From contig NZ_MQUS01000013.1 of the NCBI RefSeq assembly GCF_001953885.1, positions 186,001 to 250,000 of the forward strand: a DNA stretch of 64,000 nt, in the 5' to 3' direction. Source of the DNA: Streptomyces sp. IMTB 2501. GTDB lineage: Bacteria > Actinomycetota > Actinomycetes > Streptomycetales > Streptomycetaceae. The stretch's first letter is position 1. Every line of letters starts with the position of its first letter. The translations under genes and the position numbers were made by a program. Of the stretch, positions 16,351 through 23,921 are shown piece after piece. Under the pieces are notes generated by a model. It saw nothing but the letters and a program-made list of their open reading frames with translations, did no database searches and had not been told where the DNA came from.

Positions 16351-17460
16351 ATGCATGGCGGCATCTCGTACTCGATCGGTGAACTGGCCCGGTGTACCGG
16401 GCTGTCGGTCAAGACCATCCGCTTCTACTCGGATCAGGGCCTCGTGGTGCCGGTGAGCCGCACCGCGGCCGGATACCGCCGTTACGCCCCCGACGCCGTC
16501 GCCCGGCTCGCGCTCGTGCGAACGCTGCGCGAACTGGGCCTCGGCCTGGTGGTGATCCGGCGGATCGTGGACCGACCGTTCGACCTCGGCCGGGTCGCGG
16601 CCGAGCAGGCCGCCGCGCTGGACGTGCAGATCAGTGTGCTGCGCCTGCGCCGGGCGGTGCTCTCCGCCGTGGCCGCCCGGCGTGAGCCGAGCCTTGAGGA
16701 GATGGAAATCATGCACCGGTTGGCGACCCTGTCCGAGGCGGAACGGCGCCGTCTGATGGACGGTTTCCTCGACTCCGTCTTCACCGCGCCCACCGCGCCC
16801 GACTCACCGGAGGCCACAGCGCCCGGCTCACCGGAGGCCGCCGCGTCCGGCTCATCGCAGGCCGATGTCACCGACCCGCCGCCGCCGGAGGCTTACGTGA
16901 CCGACGCGCCTGGGCCCTACGTACCTCACCCTTCCGAAGCCGCCCTGCGGCGTTCCCTCACGCCCGAACTGCCCGGCGACCCGACAGAGGAGCAGGTGGC
17001 GGCCTGGGTGGAGCTGGCCGAGCTGTCGCTCGACGACGGGTTCCGGGCCGCCCTACGACGCCTGGTCCAGGACCATGCCGGGCACCGGCCCGGGCACGAG
17101 GGCGGAGACAAGGGCGGGGGCGGCAGGCCGCCCGTTCCGGACCTCGTCGCCGTCACCCGAGATGTCGTCGACACCGCCTTGGCCTCCGGTACCAGGCCCG
17201 AGGCCCCGGAGGCGGATCCCGTCGTCGCGGACCTGATCACCCGGTGCGCCCTCGTCTCCGGACACCCCCGCCACACCTCGCCGCGCGAGTCGCCCGAGTC
17301 GCCCGAGTGGCTGCTCCGGCGTCTGCAGGCCGCCCGCGACCCCCGCCGGGACACCTATCTCCGTCTGCTGGCCCTCGTCAACGGCTGGCCGGCTCCGCAA
17401 CCGGTGACCCCGGTGATCGACTGGGCGGCCACGGCGCTGCGCGCACGGGCGGCTGTCTGA
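16351..17460 (+). CDS. MerR-family transcriptional regulator with long C-terminal domain
   Basis: A 369-residue protein. The N-terminal MerR winged helix reads YSIGELARCTGLSVKTIRFY with the wing GYRRYAPDAVARLALVRTLR and a coiled dimerisation helix to ~residue 115. The C-terminal 250 residues are unusual for simple MerR proteins. A Pro/Ser/Ala-rich linker (~residues 150-190) is followed by a helical domain with no visible ligand motif. ATG 16351 is used because family homology starts six residues later. It is divergent from the TetR gene. Confidence 0.85.
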   Translation: MHGGISYSIGELARCTGLSVKTIRFYSDQGLVVPVSRTAAGYRRYAPDAVARLALVRTLRELGLGLVVIRRIVDRPFDLGRVAAEQAAALDVQISVLRLRRAVLSAVAARREPSLEEMEIMHRLATLSEAERRRLMDGFLDSVFTAPTAPDSPEATAPGSPEAAASGSSQADVTDPPPPEAYVTDAPGPYVPHPSEAALRRSLTPELPGDPTEEQVAAWVELAELSLDDGFRAALRRLVQDHAGHRPGHEGGDKGGGGRPPVPDLVAVTRDVVDTALASGTRPEAPEADPVVADLITRCALVSGHPRHTSPRESPESPEWLLRRLQAARDPRRDTYLRLLALVNGWPAPQPVTPVIDWAATALRARAAV

Positions 17461-17576
17461 CGGAAAAGGGCGGCCGGGAACAGCCCCCAACGGTCAGGCA
17501 GCACCGAGCAGTTGGCCAGAACCTCAGCCCTTTGACGGCCCTATGGGCACCCTGCGAACGCCGACACAGAAGAAGC

Positions 17577-17614
17577 CGGGCTTCGGCACCCGGGGGGACA
17601 GGTGCCGAAGCCCG
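17577..17614 (+). terminator. Hairpin terminator downstream of the MerR-family gene
   Basis: CGGGCTTCGGCACC and GGTGCCGAAGCCCG form a 14-bp perfect stem with a 10-nt loop. Confidence 0.65.
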
Positions 17615-17713
17615 ACTTGGGAAGGTCCCGGCGCCGGGGGGGATTGCGTCGGGACGTGGCTGGGGGTGGGGTGGGTCGTGCAGGACGAGCGCGTGGGGTC
17701 GGCCGGTCTGTTC

Positions 17714-17737
17714 GGTGCGGTGCGGTGCGGTGCGGTG
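17714..17737. repeat. GGTGC pentanucleotide microsatellite
   Basis: Four exact GGTGC units plus a partial fifth. Confidence 0.8.
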
Positions 17738-17868
17738 GGGGGAGTGCGATTCCCTGGGCCTGGCTGCTGCTGGACCCGGAGAGGTTGTTCCCGCGGGTCC
17801 GGGACTTGAAGCGATGGGACCACGCCATGTTTGCGCCGTCTTTCGCCACCGGCGTGCGCGGCCCCCAG

Positions 17869-18009
17869 GCACCGTACGCCCACTGGCGCCACCCGCCCCC
17901 GAACACCGTGCCCACGCACCGTACGCCCACCAGGGCCACCCGCCGCCAAGCAGCGCACCCCCGCACCGCACGCCCGCAGGCGCCACAGTCGGCCAGGCAC
18001 GGCACACCG
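17869..18009. repeat. 47-bp tandem repeat, three clear copies
   Basis: Copies begin at 17869, 17916 and 17963, each opening GCACCGTACGCCC or GCACCGCACGCCC and followed by a G/C-rich body (copies 1 and 2 share G.CACCCGCC). A weaker relative starts at about 18059, so the array may once have been longer. It lies downstream of hrdD. Confidence 0.65.
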
Positions 18010-18053
18010 GAGAACCGCAGGCACGGCCCAAAGGCTGCCGGACACCAGAGCCC

Positions 18054-18081
18054 GCCAGGCGCCGTACATCCGGCGCCTGGC
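18054..18081 (-). terminator. hrdD terminator
   Basis: GCCAGGCGCC and GGCGCCTGGC form a perfect 10-bp stem with an 8-nt loop, 16 bp beyond the hrdD stop codon. Confidence 0.7.
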
Positions 18082-18097
18082 CCATTCAGCCGTGCCG

Positions 18098-19096
18098 TTA
18101 CGCCGCCGCGTCGAACCCCGTGTCCCGCGCCAGCTTCTTCAGTTCGAGCAGCGCGTGCTTCTCGATCTGGCGGATGCGTTCGCGGGTCAGGCCGTGCTCC
18201 TTGCCGACCTCGGTCAGGGTTCGCTCGCGGCCGTCATCGATGCCGTACCGCATCTTGATGATGGAGGCCGTGCGCTGGTCCAGGCGGCCGATCAGGTCGT
18301 CCAGTTCCTCGCTGCGGAGCAGCGTCAGCACCGACTGCTCCGGCGACACCGCCGACGTGTCCTCCAGCAGGTCGCCGAACTGGGTCTCGCCCTCGTCGTC
18401 CACCGACATGTTCAGCGAGACGGGGTCGCGGGCCCAGTCGAGGACGTCGGTGACGCGCTCCGGCGTGGTGGCCAGCTCCGCGGCGATCTCCGCGGGCTCC
18501 GGGTCGCGGCCGTTCTCCCGGTTGAACTCGCGCTGGACGCGGCGGATACGGCCCAGCTCCTCCACCAGGTGGACGGGGAGCCGGATGGTGCGGGACTGGT
18601 CGGCGATGGAGCGGGTGATGGCCTGACGGATCCACCAGGTGGCGTACGTCGAGAACTTGAAGCCCTTGCGGTAGTCGAACTTCTCGACGGCGCGCACCAG
18701 GCCGGCGTTGCCCTCCTGGATCAGGTCGAGCAGAGGCAGGCCGCTGCGCGGGTAGCGCCGGGCGACGGCGACGACCAGGCGGAGGTTGGAGCGGATGAAG
18801 ACGTCCTTGGCCCGCTCGCCGACGGCGACCAGCGCCTCCAGTTCCTCGCGGGTGGCGTCCGACCTGGACTCCTCCTCGCCGTCGAGGACCTGCTGCGCGA
18901 AGACACCCGCCTCGATGGTCTGGGACAGCTCGACCTCCTTTGCGGCGTCGAGCAGCGGCGTACGCGCGATCTCGTCGAGGTACATGCCGACCAGGTCGCG
19001 GTCTGCGATCTCGCCGCCATGAGCGCGAACACTGCTTGCCGAGTCGGCCGTCTCGCCGGTGGCGGACTGACGACGGGCGACGGCACGGGTTGCCAT
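18098..19096 (-). CDS. hrdD: RNA polymerase principal-like sigma factor HrdD
   Basis: A 332-residue sigma-70 group 2 protein, the length I recall for S. coelicolor HrdD. Region 1.2 (DLVGMYLDEIARTPLLDAAKE) precedes region 2 with the -10-recognition helix FKFSTYATWWIRQAITRSIA. Regions 3 and 4 follow, with VGKEHGLTRERIRQIEKHAL for -35 recognition. The start MATRAVARRQSATGET at ATG 19096 is preceded by AAGGGAG. Upstream is a good sigma-R promoter, consistent with hrdD belonging to the thiol-stress regulon. HrdD is dispensable in S. coelicolor (family knowledge). Confidence 0.94.
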   Translation of the reverse strand: MATRAVARRQSATGETADSASSVRAHGGEIADRDLVGMYLDEIARTPLLDAAKEVELSQTIEAGVFAQQVLDGEEESRSDATREELEALVAVGERAKDVFIRSNLRLVVAVARRYPRSGLPLLDLIQEGNAGLVRAVEKFDYRKGFKFSTYATWWIRQAITRSIADQSRTIRLPVHLVEELGRIRRVQREFNRENGRDPEPAEIAAELATTPERVTDVLDWARDPVSLNMSVDDEGETQFGDLLEDTSAVSPEQSVLTLLRSEELDDLIGRLDQRTASIIKMRYGIDDGRERTLTEVGKEHGLTRERIRQIEKHALLELKKLARDTGFDAAA

Positions 19097-19202
19097 GCGT
19101 GCTCCCTTGCGATGGTGGGCTGGCGGGTGGTCCTGACGAACGCTCGGCACCGGGGGGAGTGTCTCTGGGACTCTCTCCGAGCACCCTGCATCCGTGGGAA
19201 AC

Positions 19203-19229
19203 AACGACTGGAATCCGGACAGAATTCCC
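19203..19229 (-). promoter_or_regulatory. Sigma-R type promoter of hrdD
   Basis: Read on the minus strand, GGGAAT (19229-19224) is separated by exactly 18 bp from GTT (19205-19203). This matches the sigma-R consensus GGGAAT-N18-GTT. It lies ~107 bp upstream of the hrdD start codon. Confidence 0.7.
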
Positions 19230-19287
19230 AACCCGCCCCCCAATTTTTCTGATCATGCAGTACCCTGTCCGCCACCGGGGAGGCAGC

Positions 19288-19806
19288 ATGCCGACAGAAC
19301 GCACAGAGGTGCAGGTCAGGGCGGGAATCGAGGGAGACCTCGACGCCCTCACAGCGATCTACAACCACTATGTACGCGAGACGGCCATCACATTCGATAC
19401 CGCGATCTTCACCCCGGAAGAACGCCGTCCTTGGCTGCTCTCCCACCCGGAAGACGGCCCGCACCGCCTCATGGTTGCCACGGATGCGGAATCACAGCAA
19501 ATCCTGGGGTACGCCACATCCAGTCCTTACCGACCGAAGCCCGCGTACACGACATCCGTGGAGGTTTCGGTGTACGTCGCCCAGGACTCCGGCCGGCGCG
19601 GCATCGGGACGCTGCTCTACGACGCCCTCTTCAAGGCGCTGGCCGACGAGGACGTGCACCGCGCCTACGCCGGGATCGCCCAGCCCAACGCGGCTTCCGA
19701 GCGGCTGCACGCCCGCTTCGGCTTCCGCCACGTCGGCACGTACCGCGAGGTCGGCCGCAAGTTCGGCCGCTACTGGGACGTGGCCTGGTACGAGAAAGAG
19801 CTGTAG
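19288..19806 (+). CDS. GNAT N-acetyltransferase, phosphinothricin/methionine-sulfone acetyltransferase-like
   Basis: A 172-residue single-domain GNAT. The N-terminal YNHYVRETAITFDT and C-terminal FRHVGTYREVGRKFGRYWDV are typical of the PAT/Bar-MddA subgroup that acetylates glutamate analogues such as phosphinothricin or methionine sulfoximine. The acetyl-CoA motif is SGRRGIGTLLYDAL. ATG 19288 has GGGGAGG just upstream. It is divergent from hrdD. Substrate not provable from sequence. Confidence 0.85.
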   Translation: MPTERTEVQVRAGIEGDLDALTAIYNHYVRETAITFDTAIFTPEERRPWLLSHPEDGPHRLMVATDAESQQILGYATSSPYRPKPAYTTSVEVSVYVAQDSGRRGIGTLLYDALFKALADEDVHRAYAGIAQPNAASERLHARFGFRHVGTYREVGRKFGRYWDVAWYEKEL

Positions 19807-19878
19807 CCCCGCCGAAGAGCCGTGGCGGCCCGCCGGAGAGCCGTAGCCCCCGCCGAAGGACCGTGACCCCGCCGCGGC

Positions 19879-20679
19879 TCAGCCGAACTGCACCGACCGC
19901 TTCGCCATCCCCATCCAGAACCCGTCGATCACCGACTTCTGCGCGTCCAGCTCGCCGCCCGCCTCGGCCGCGCCCATGGTGACGAACAGCGGGGCGAAGT
20001 GTTCGGTGCGCGGGTGGGCGTAGCGGCCGGCCGGGGCCTTGTGCAGGAAGTCCAGCAGGGCGTCCCAGTCCCGGGCCTCCAGGGCTCGCCGGCCCCAGTC
20101 GTCGAACTCGGAGGACCAGCTGGGTACTCCGCTGCCCGCGTATCGCAGGGCGGCCAGGTTGTGGGTGAAGAAGCCGGAGCCGACGATCAGCACACCCTCG
20201 TCCCGCAGCGGGGCGAGCTTGCGGCCGATGTCCATCAGGCGGACCGGGTCGAGGGTGGGCAGGGAGATCTGGAGCACCGGAATGCCGGCGTCGGGGTACA
20301 TCTCGACGAGCGGGACGTAGGCGCCGTGGTCGAGGCCGCGGTCCGGGATGTCCTGGACGGGGACGCCGGGGGCGCGCAGCAGCTTGCGGACGGAAGCGGC
20401 CAGCCCGGGGGCGCCGGGGGCGGCGTACCGGACCTGGTAGTAGTGCTCGGGGAAGCCCCAGAAGTCGTAGACGAGCGGGACGGTGTCCACCGCGCCCAGG
20501 GCGAGCGGGGCCTCCTCCCAGTGGGCGGAGACCATGAGGATCGCCTTGGGGCGGGGCAGGGCGGCGGACCAGGCGGCGAGCTGACCGGGCCAGACGGGGT
20601 CGTCGGCGAGGGGAGGCGCGCCGTGACTGAGGTAGAGGGCGGGCATGCGCTCCTGGGCGGCGGACGTGACGGCGGACAT
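19879..20679 (-). CDS. LigB-type class III extradiol dioxygenase (4,5-DOPA dioxygenase/YgiD-like)
   Basis: A 266-residue metalloenzyme that opens catechol-type rings. Metal and proton-relay residues of the YgiD group are visible: LYLSHGAPPL (His19), VSAHWE (His53), LDHGAYVPL (His118), FFTHNL (His173) and RTEHFAPL (His227). It is divergent from a MarR-family gene and shares its operator-rich 105-bp promoter region. Control by that MarR protein is therefore likely. The physiological substrate is unknown. Confidence 0.87.
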   Translation of the reverse strand: MSAVTSAAQERMPALYLSHGAPPLADDPVWPGQLAAWSAALPRPKAILMVSAHWEEAPLALGAVDTVPLVYDFWGFPEHYYQVRYAAPGAPGLAASVRKLLRAPGVPVQDIPDRGLDHGAYVPLVEMYPDAGIPVLQISLPTLDPVRLMDIGRKLAPLRDEGVLIVGSGFFTHNLAALRYAGSGVPSWSSEFDDWGRRALEARDWDALLDFLHKAPAGRYAHPRTEHFAPLFVTMGAAEAGGELDAQKSVIDGFWMGMAKRSVQFG

Positions 20680-20710
20680 GGCTACGGCTCCCGGTCATCC
20701 GAATGCTTTA

Positions 20711-20762
20711 ACTCTCAAGTTCTACGCCAAACCGTACGCCCGACTTGTTCAAGTTTCAAGGA
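20711..20762. promoter_or_regulatory. CTTGAA-rich operator region between dioxygenase and marR
   Basis: Repeated CTCAAG/CTTGTTCAAG/TTTCAAG half-sites, including CTTGTTCAAGTTTCAAG at 20743-20759, occupy the divergent promoter gap. Alternating TTGAA half-sites of this kind are common MarR operators in Streptomyces. Confidence 0.4.
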
Positions 20763-20784
20763 GCTGACTCGTACAGTGGGACAC

Positions 20785-21294
20785 ATGAACACGGCATCCG
20801 ACTCCGCCGCACAGCCCCGCTGGCTCACCGACGAGGAACAGCGCGTCTGGCGCGCCTATCTGCACGCCACCACCCTGCTGGAGGACCACCTCGACCGGCA
20901 GTTGCAGCGCGACGCGGGCATGCCGCACATCTACTACGGCCTGCTCGTCGGCCTCGCCGAGGCCCCGCGCCGCCGGCTGCGGATGACCGAGCTGGCGATG
21001 CAGGCGAAGATCACCCGGTCCCGGCTGTCGCACGCGATCGCGCGGCTGGAGAAGAACGGCTGGGTGCGCCGCGAGGACTGTCCCTCCGACAAGCGCGGCC
21101 AGTTCGCGGTACTCACGGACGAGGGTGTCGAGGTGCTGAAGCGCACCGCGCCGGGCCATGTGAACGCCGTACGGCAGGCGATGTTCGACCGGCTCACCCC
21201 TCAGCAGCAGAAGGCCCTCGGCGAGATCATGGAGATCGTCGCCGAGGGCCTCCAGCCCAACGAAGCGGGTGCGGACCTGCCCTGGCTCCGCTAA
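20785..21294 (+). CDS. MarR-family transcriptional regulator
   Basis: A 169-residue winged-helix regulator. The recognition helix is MTELAMQAKITRSRLSHAIARL, followed by the MarR wing with CPSDKRGQFAVLTDEG, where the Asp-x-Arg type signature is seen as DKRG. GTG 20776 is an in-frame alternative start with a somewhat better ribosome-site spacing (AAGGAG 20758-20763). It probably represses the divergent dioxygenase and possibly the convergent MFS neighbour. Confidence 0.88.
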   Translation: MNTASDSAAQPRWLTDEEQRVWRAYLHATTLLEDHLDRQLQRDAGMPHIYYGLLVGLAEAPRRRLRMTELAMQAKITRSRLSHAIARLEKNGWVRREDCPSDKRGQFAVLTDEGVEVLKRTAPGHVNAVRQAMFDRLTPQQQKALGEIMEIVAEGLQPNEAGADLPWLR

Positions 21295-21298
21295 GTCA

Positions 21299-21320
21299 CC
21301 GTACGGAAATCACCGTACGG
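21299..21320. terminator. Bidirectional hairpin between marR and the MFS gene
   Basis: CCGTACGG is repeated across a 6-nt spacer. Because each copy is itself palindromic, the two copies form an 8-bp stem. It lies between convergent genes. Confidence 0.5.
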
Positions 21321-21327
21321 ACCGGGG

Positions 21328-22866
21328 TCAGTGGGCCACCACCGGCACCGGCACCTCGTCCTCGACGCCCTCGCCGCGGATCACCTCGGTGCCGCCCGGA
21401 CGGCCGGCGTTGACGAAGGTGAAGGCGATCAGGGCGGCGAGCCCGAGGATGCCGACGGCGAACCAGATCGCGGTGCTGTAGCCGTGCACCATGGCCTGGA
21501 GACCGACCAACTGCTGCTGCGGCTTGGTGGCCGCACCGGCGATGTGGTCCTTGAAGTACGACGTCTTGGCGGACGCGGCGATGGTGTTCAGCAGGGCGGT
21601 ACCGATCGCGCCGCCCACCTGCTGCGAGGTGTTCACCATCGCGGAGGCGACACCGGCGTCCCGGGGCTCGACACCCGTGGTGGCCAGGGACATGGCCGGC
21701 ATGAACGCCGTACCCATGCCGAGGCCGAGCAGCAGCATCGCGGGCAGCAGGAGCATGCCGTACGAGGAGTCGATCTTCAGCTGGGTCAGCAGCAGCATGC
21801 CCACGCCGGCGACCAGGAAGCCGGGGCCCATCAGCAGCCGGGGCGCGATCCGGGTCATCAGGCGGGTGCCGATCTGGGTGGAGCCCGTGATCATGCCGGC
21901 GATCATCGGCAGGAACGCGAAGCCCGTCTTGACCGGCGAGTAGCCCTTCACGACCTGCAGGTAGTAGGTCAGGAAGAGGAACAGGCCGAACATGCCGATG
22001 ATGGCGAGGCCGAGGGAGAGGTAGATACCGCCGCGGTTGCGGTTGCTGACCACGCGCAGCGGCAGCAGCGGGGCCTTGACCCGGGATTCGACCGCCACGA
22101 AGGCGAGCAGCAGCACCGCGGACGCGACGAACATCGAGACGGTCACGGTGTCACCCCAGCCGTCGGACTCGGCACGGGTGAAGCCGTAGACGAGGGCGAC
22201 CAGACCGAGGGTGGACAGGATCACGCCGGGGATGTCGAGCGGGGCGCGGTTGCGGCCGCCCTCCGGCTCGCGGATGACGAAGTAGGCGCCGGCCGCGGCG
22301 GTCACGGCGAACGGGACGTTCACGAAGAAGGTCCAGCGCCAGTTCAGGTACTCGGTGAGGAAGCCACCGAGGATCAGGCCGACAGCACCGCCGCCGCCGG
22401 CGATGGCGCCGTAGATACCGAACGCCTTGGCGCGCTCCTTGGCGTCGGTGAACATCACCGCGAGCAGGGAGAGGGCGGCCGGGGCGAGCAGCGCGCCGAA
22501 GACACCCTGGAGGGCGCGGGCGCCGAACATCATCGGGCCGCTGGTGGCGGCGCCGCCGAGCGCGGAGGCGAGGGCGAAGCCGGCCAGGCCGGTGACGAAG
22601 GCGCGCTTACGGCCCCACTTGTCGGCGATACGGCCGCCGAACAGCAGCAGACCACCGAAGGCGAGGGCGTAGGCGGTGACCACCCACTGCCGGTTGCCGT
22701 CGGATATGCCGAGGTCGGTCTGGGCCGAGGGCAGGGCGATGTTCACGATGGTGGCGTCGAGGACGACCATCAGCTGGGCGAGCGCGATGAAGACGAGCGC
22801 CTTCCAGCGGTTGGCGTCGCCGGCCGGTGCGGCGGCGCCGGGAGCCTTGAGGGCTGTTTCGGACAT
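21328..22866 (-). CDS. MFS drug exporter, DHA2 family
   Basis: A 512-residue 14-helix exporter. Helix 1 contains the DHA2 motif VVLDATIVNIALPSAQTDLG, motif A is GGRIADKWGRKRAFVTG and motif C is GAIAGGGGAVGLILGGFL. ATG 22866 gives MSETALKAPG; GTG 22878 is an alternative four codons upstream. It follows the TetR gene on the same strand after 128 bp and is probably its regulated exporter. Substrate unknown. Confidence 0.9.
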   Translation of the reverse strand: MSETALKAPGAAAPAGDANRWKALVFIALAQLMVVLDATIVNIALPSAQTDLGISDGNRQWVVTAYALAFGGLLLFGGRIADKWGRKRAFVTGLAGFALASALGGAATSGPMMFGARALQGVFGALLAPAALSLLAVMFTDAKERAKAFGIYGAIAGGGGAVGLILGGFLTEYLNWRWTFFVNVPFAVTAAAGAYFVIREPEGGRNRAPLDIPGVILSTLGLVALVYGFTRAESDGWGDTVTVSMFVASAVLLLAFVAVESRVKAPLLPLRVVSNRNRGGIYLSLGLAIIGMFGLFLFLTYYLQVVKGYSPVKTGFAFLPMIAGMITGSTQIGTRLMTRIAPRLLMGPGFLVAGVGMLLLTQLKIDSSYGMLLLPAMLLLGLGMGTAFMPAMSLATTGVEPRDAGVASAMVNTSQQVGGAIGTALLNTIAASAKTSYFKDHIAGAATKPQQQLVGLQAMVHGYSTAIWFAVGILGLAALIAFTFVNAGRPGGTEVIRGEGVEDEVPVPVVAH

Positions 22867-22994
22867 GGGGATACCCACTTCGGGACTTCGTGACGGAAAA
22901 ACGGAAGACAGTGGACGCGGCTCGTCGACGGTGACGGCCGGGGGTCGGCGGTCGGGCGTTGTGGTGGACTGGGGTGCGGGGCCGAACTAATCGG

Positions 22995-23642
22995 TCAGGA
23001 CGCGCGCAGCTCCTCGATCGTCACGGCCTCGCCCGGCAGGGCGGAGCGGGCGGGTGCCCGCAGCCCGTCGAGGAACAGCTGCAGATGACGGTGGACGAAA
23101 CGGTCGCCGCGCAGACAGTCCGTGCCGGCCGGGGGCCGGCTCAGCTGGGCCACGACGATCATCAGGTCGCCGACGCCGACGTCCGGCCGGAGCTGCCCGG
23201 CCGCCCTGGCCCGCCCCATGACCTCCTCGATGAGCTGCTCGACGCGCTCGCGGGAGGCCTGCAGGTCGGGATGGTGCTGGTCGAAGGTGCTGGAGATCAT
23301 CGGGCACAGCGCGCTGATCCGCTCGTCGGCGGAGGCGTGCACGAAGCGCTCCAGTGCGGCGAAGGCGTCCCCGGTCTCGGCGAGGGCCAGCTCGGCCGCC
23401 TCGGCCGTACGGTCCATGACGGAGCAGACGACCTCGCGGACGAGGGCCTCGCGGTCGGGGAAGTTGCGGTACACCGTGGCGTTGCCGACGCCGGCCCGGC
23501 GGGCGATCTCGTCGAGCGGCACATCCGGGCCGTGCTCGACGAACATCTCCCGGGCGGCGGTGACGATCCGCTCCCGGTTGCGCACGGCGTCGGCGCGGGG
23601 CCGGGTCACCTTGCGCGGTGCGGGGGCGGTCGCGGTCGGCAC
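22995..23642 (-). CDS. TetR-family repressor of the adjacent MFS exporter
   Basis: A 215-residue TetR protein. The HTH domain is RIVTAAREMFVEHGPDVPLD...RAGVGNATVYRNFPDREALV, and the ligand domain ends EAVTIEELRAS. GTG 23642 is chosen because GAGGAG sits 6 bp upstream, whereas the longer frame has no ribosome site. Two identical-core operators lie immediately upstream, so autorepression of a tetR-MFS operon is likely. Confidence 0.88.
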   Translation of the reverse strand: MPTATAPAPRKVTRPRADAVRNRERIVTAAREMFVEHGPDVPLDEIARRAGVGNATVYRNFPDREALVREVVCSVMDRTAEAAELALAETGDAFAALERFVHASADERISALCPMISSTFDQHHPDLQASRERVEQLIEEVMGRARAAGQLRPDVGVGDLMIVVAQLSRPPAGTDCLRGDRFVHRHLQLFLDGLRAPARSALPGEAVTIEELRAS

Positions 23643-23673
23643 GGCGGACTCCTCGGAAGCGATGAGGGCGATC

Positions 23674-23730
23674 CGGGGAGCTTCTCCCCGTTTCGCTCGG
23701 ACACAGGTCCAAACGGGGAGAGGCTCCCCG
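23674..23730. promoter_or_regulatory. Paired TetR operators forming a 21-bp inverted repeat
   Basis: CGGGGAG-CTT-CTCCCCG (23674-23690) and CGGGGAG-AGG-CTCCCCG (23714-23730) are two 7-3-7 palindromes with identical arms, 40 bp centre to centre. With flanking bases they form a larger inverted repeat (CCGGGGAGC...CCCCGTTT / AAACGGGG...GCTCCCCGG) with one mismatch. They lie 32-88 bp upstream of the tetR start. Confidence 0.65.
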
Positions 23731-23921
23731 GTTATTTCCCGACCGTCAAAAGAATCCCTGTGACCTGAGACACACACATCTCCTGCCGGGATTCACCCTG
23801 CTGCGGGCCGGCTTTCCCACGGTCGGTCTCCTCCAGCGCGCGCCCCGCACCCCGCCGCCACAGGGTGATCGCAAGGGTGCAGCCGGAGAACGGCGGCTGC
23901 CGTGGAGCGAGAGGTCCATGC

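Larger units (their letters stand above)
17461..18097. other. Repeat-rich intergenic region, no gene seen
   Basis: Between the convergent MerR and hrdD genes lie a hairpin (17577-17614), a GGTGC pentanucleotide run (17714-17737) and a 47-bp tandem repeat (17869-18009). The hrdD terminator (18054-18081) completes it. All three minus frames are open for long stretches, but their translations are Gly/Arg/Ala-rich and the 47-bp period breaks frame, so I regard the region as non-coding. Confidence 0.6.

Noticed and set aside
17378..18085. Long minus-strand frames downstream of hrdD
   Set aside because: All three frames are open because the region lacks stop codons by composition; the 47-bp repeat shifts frame and two hairpin terminators lie inside.
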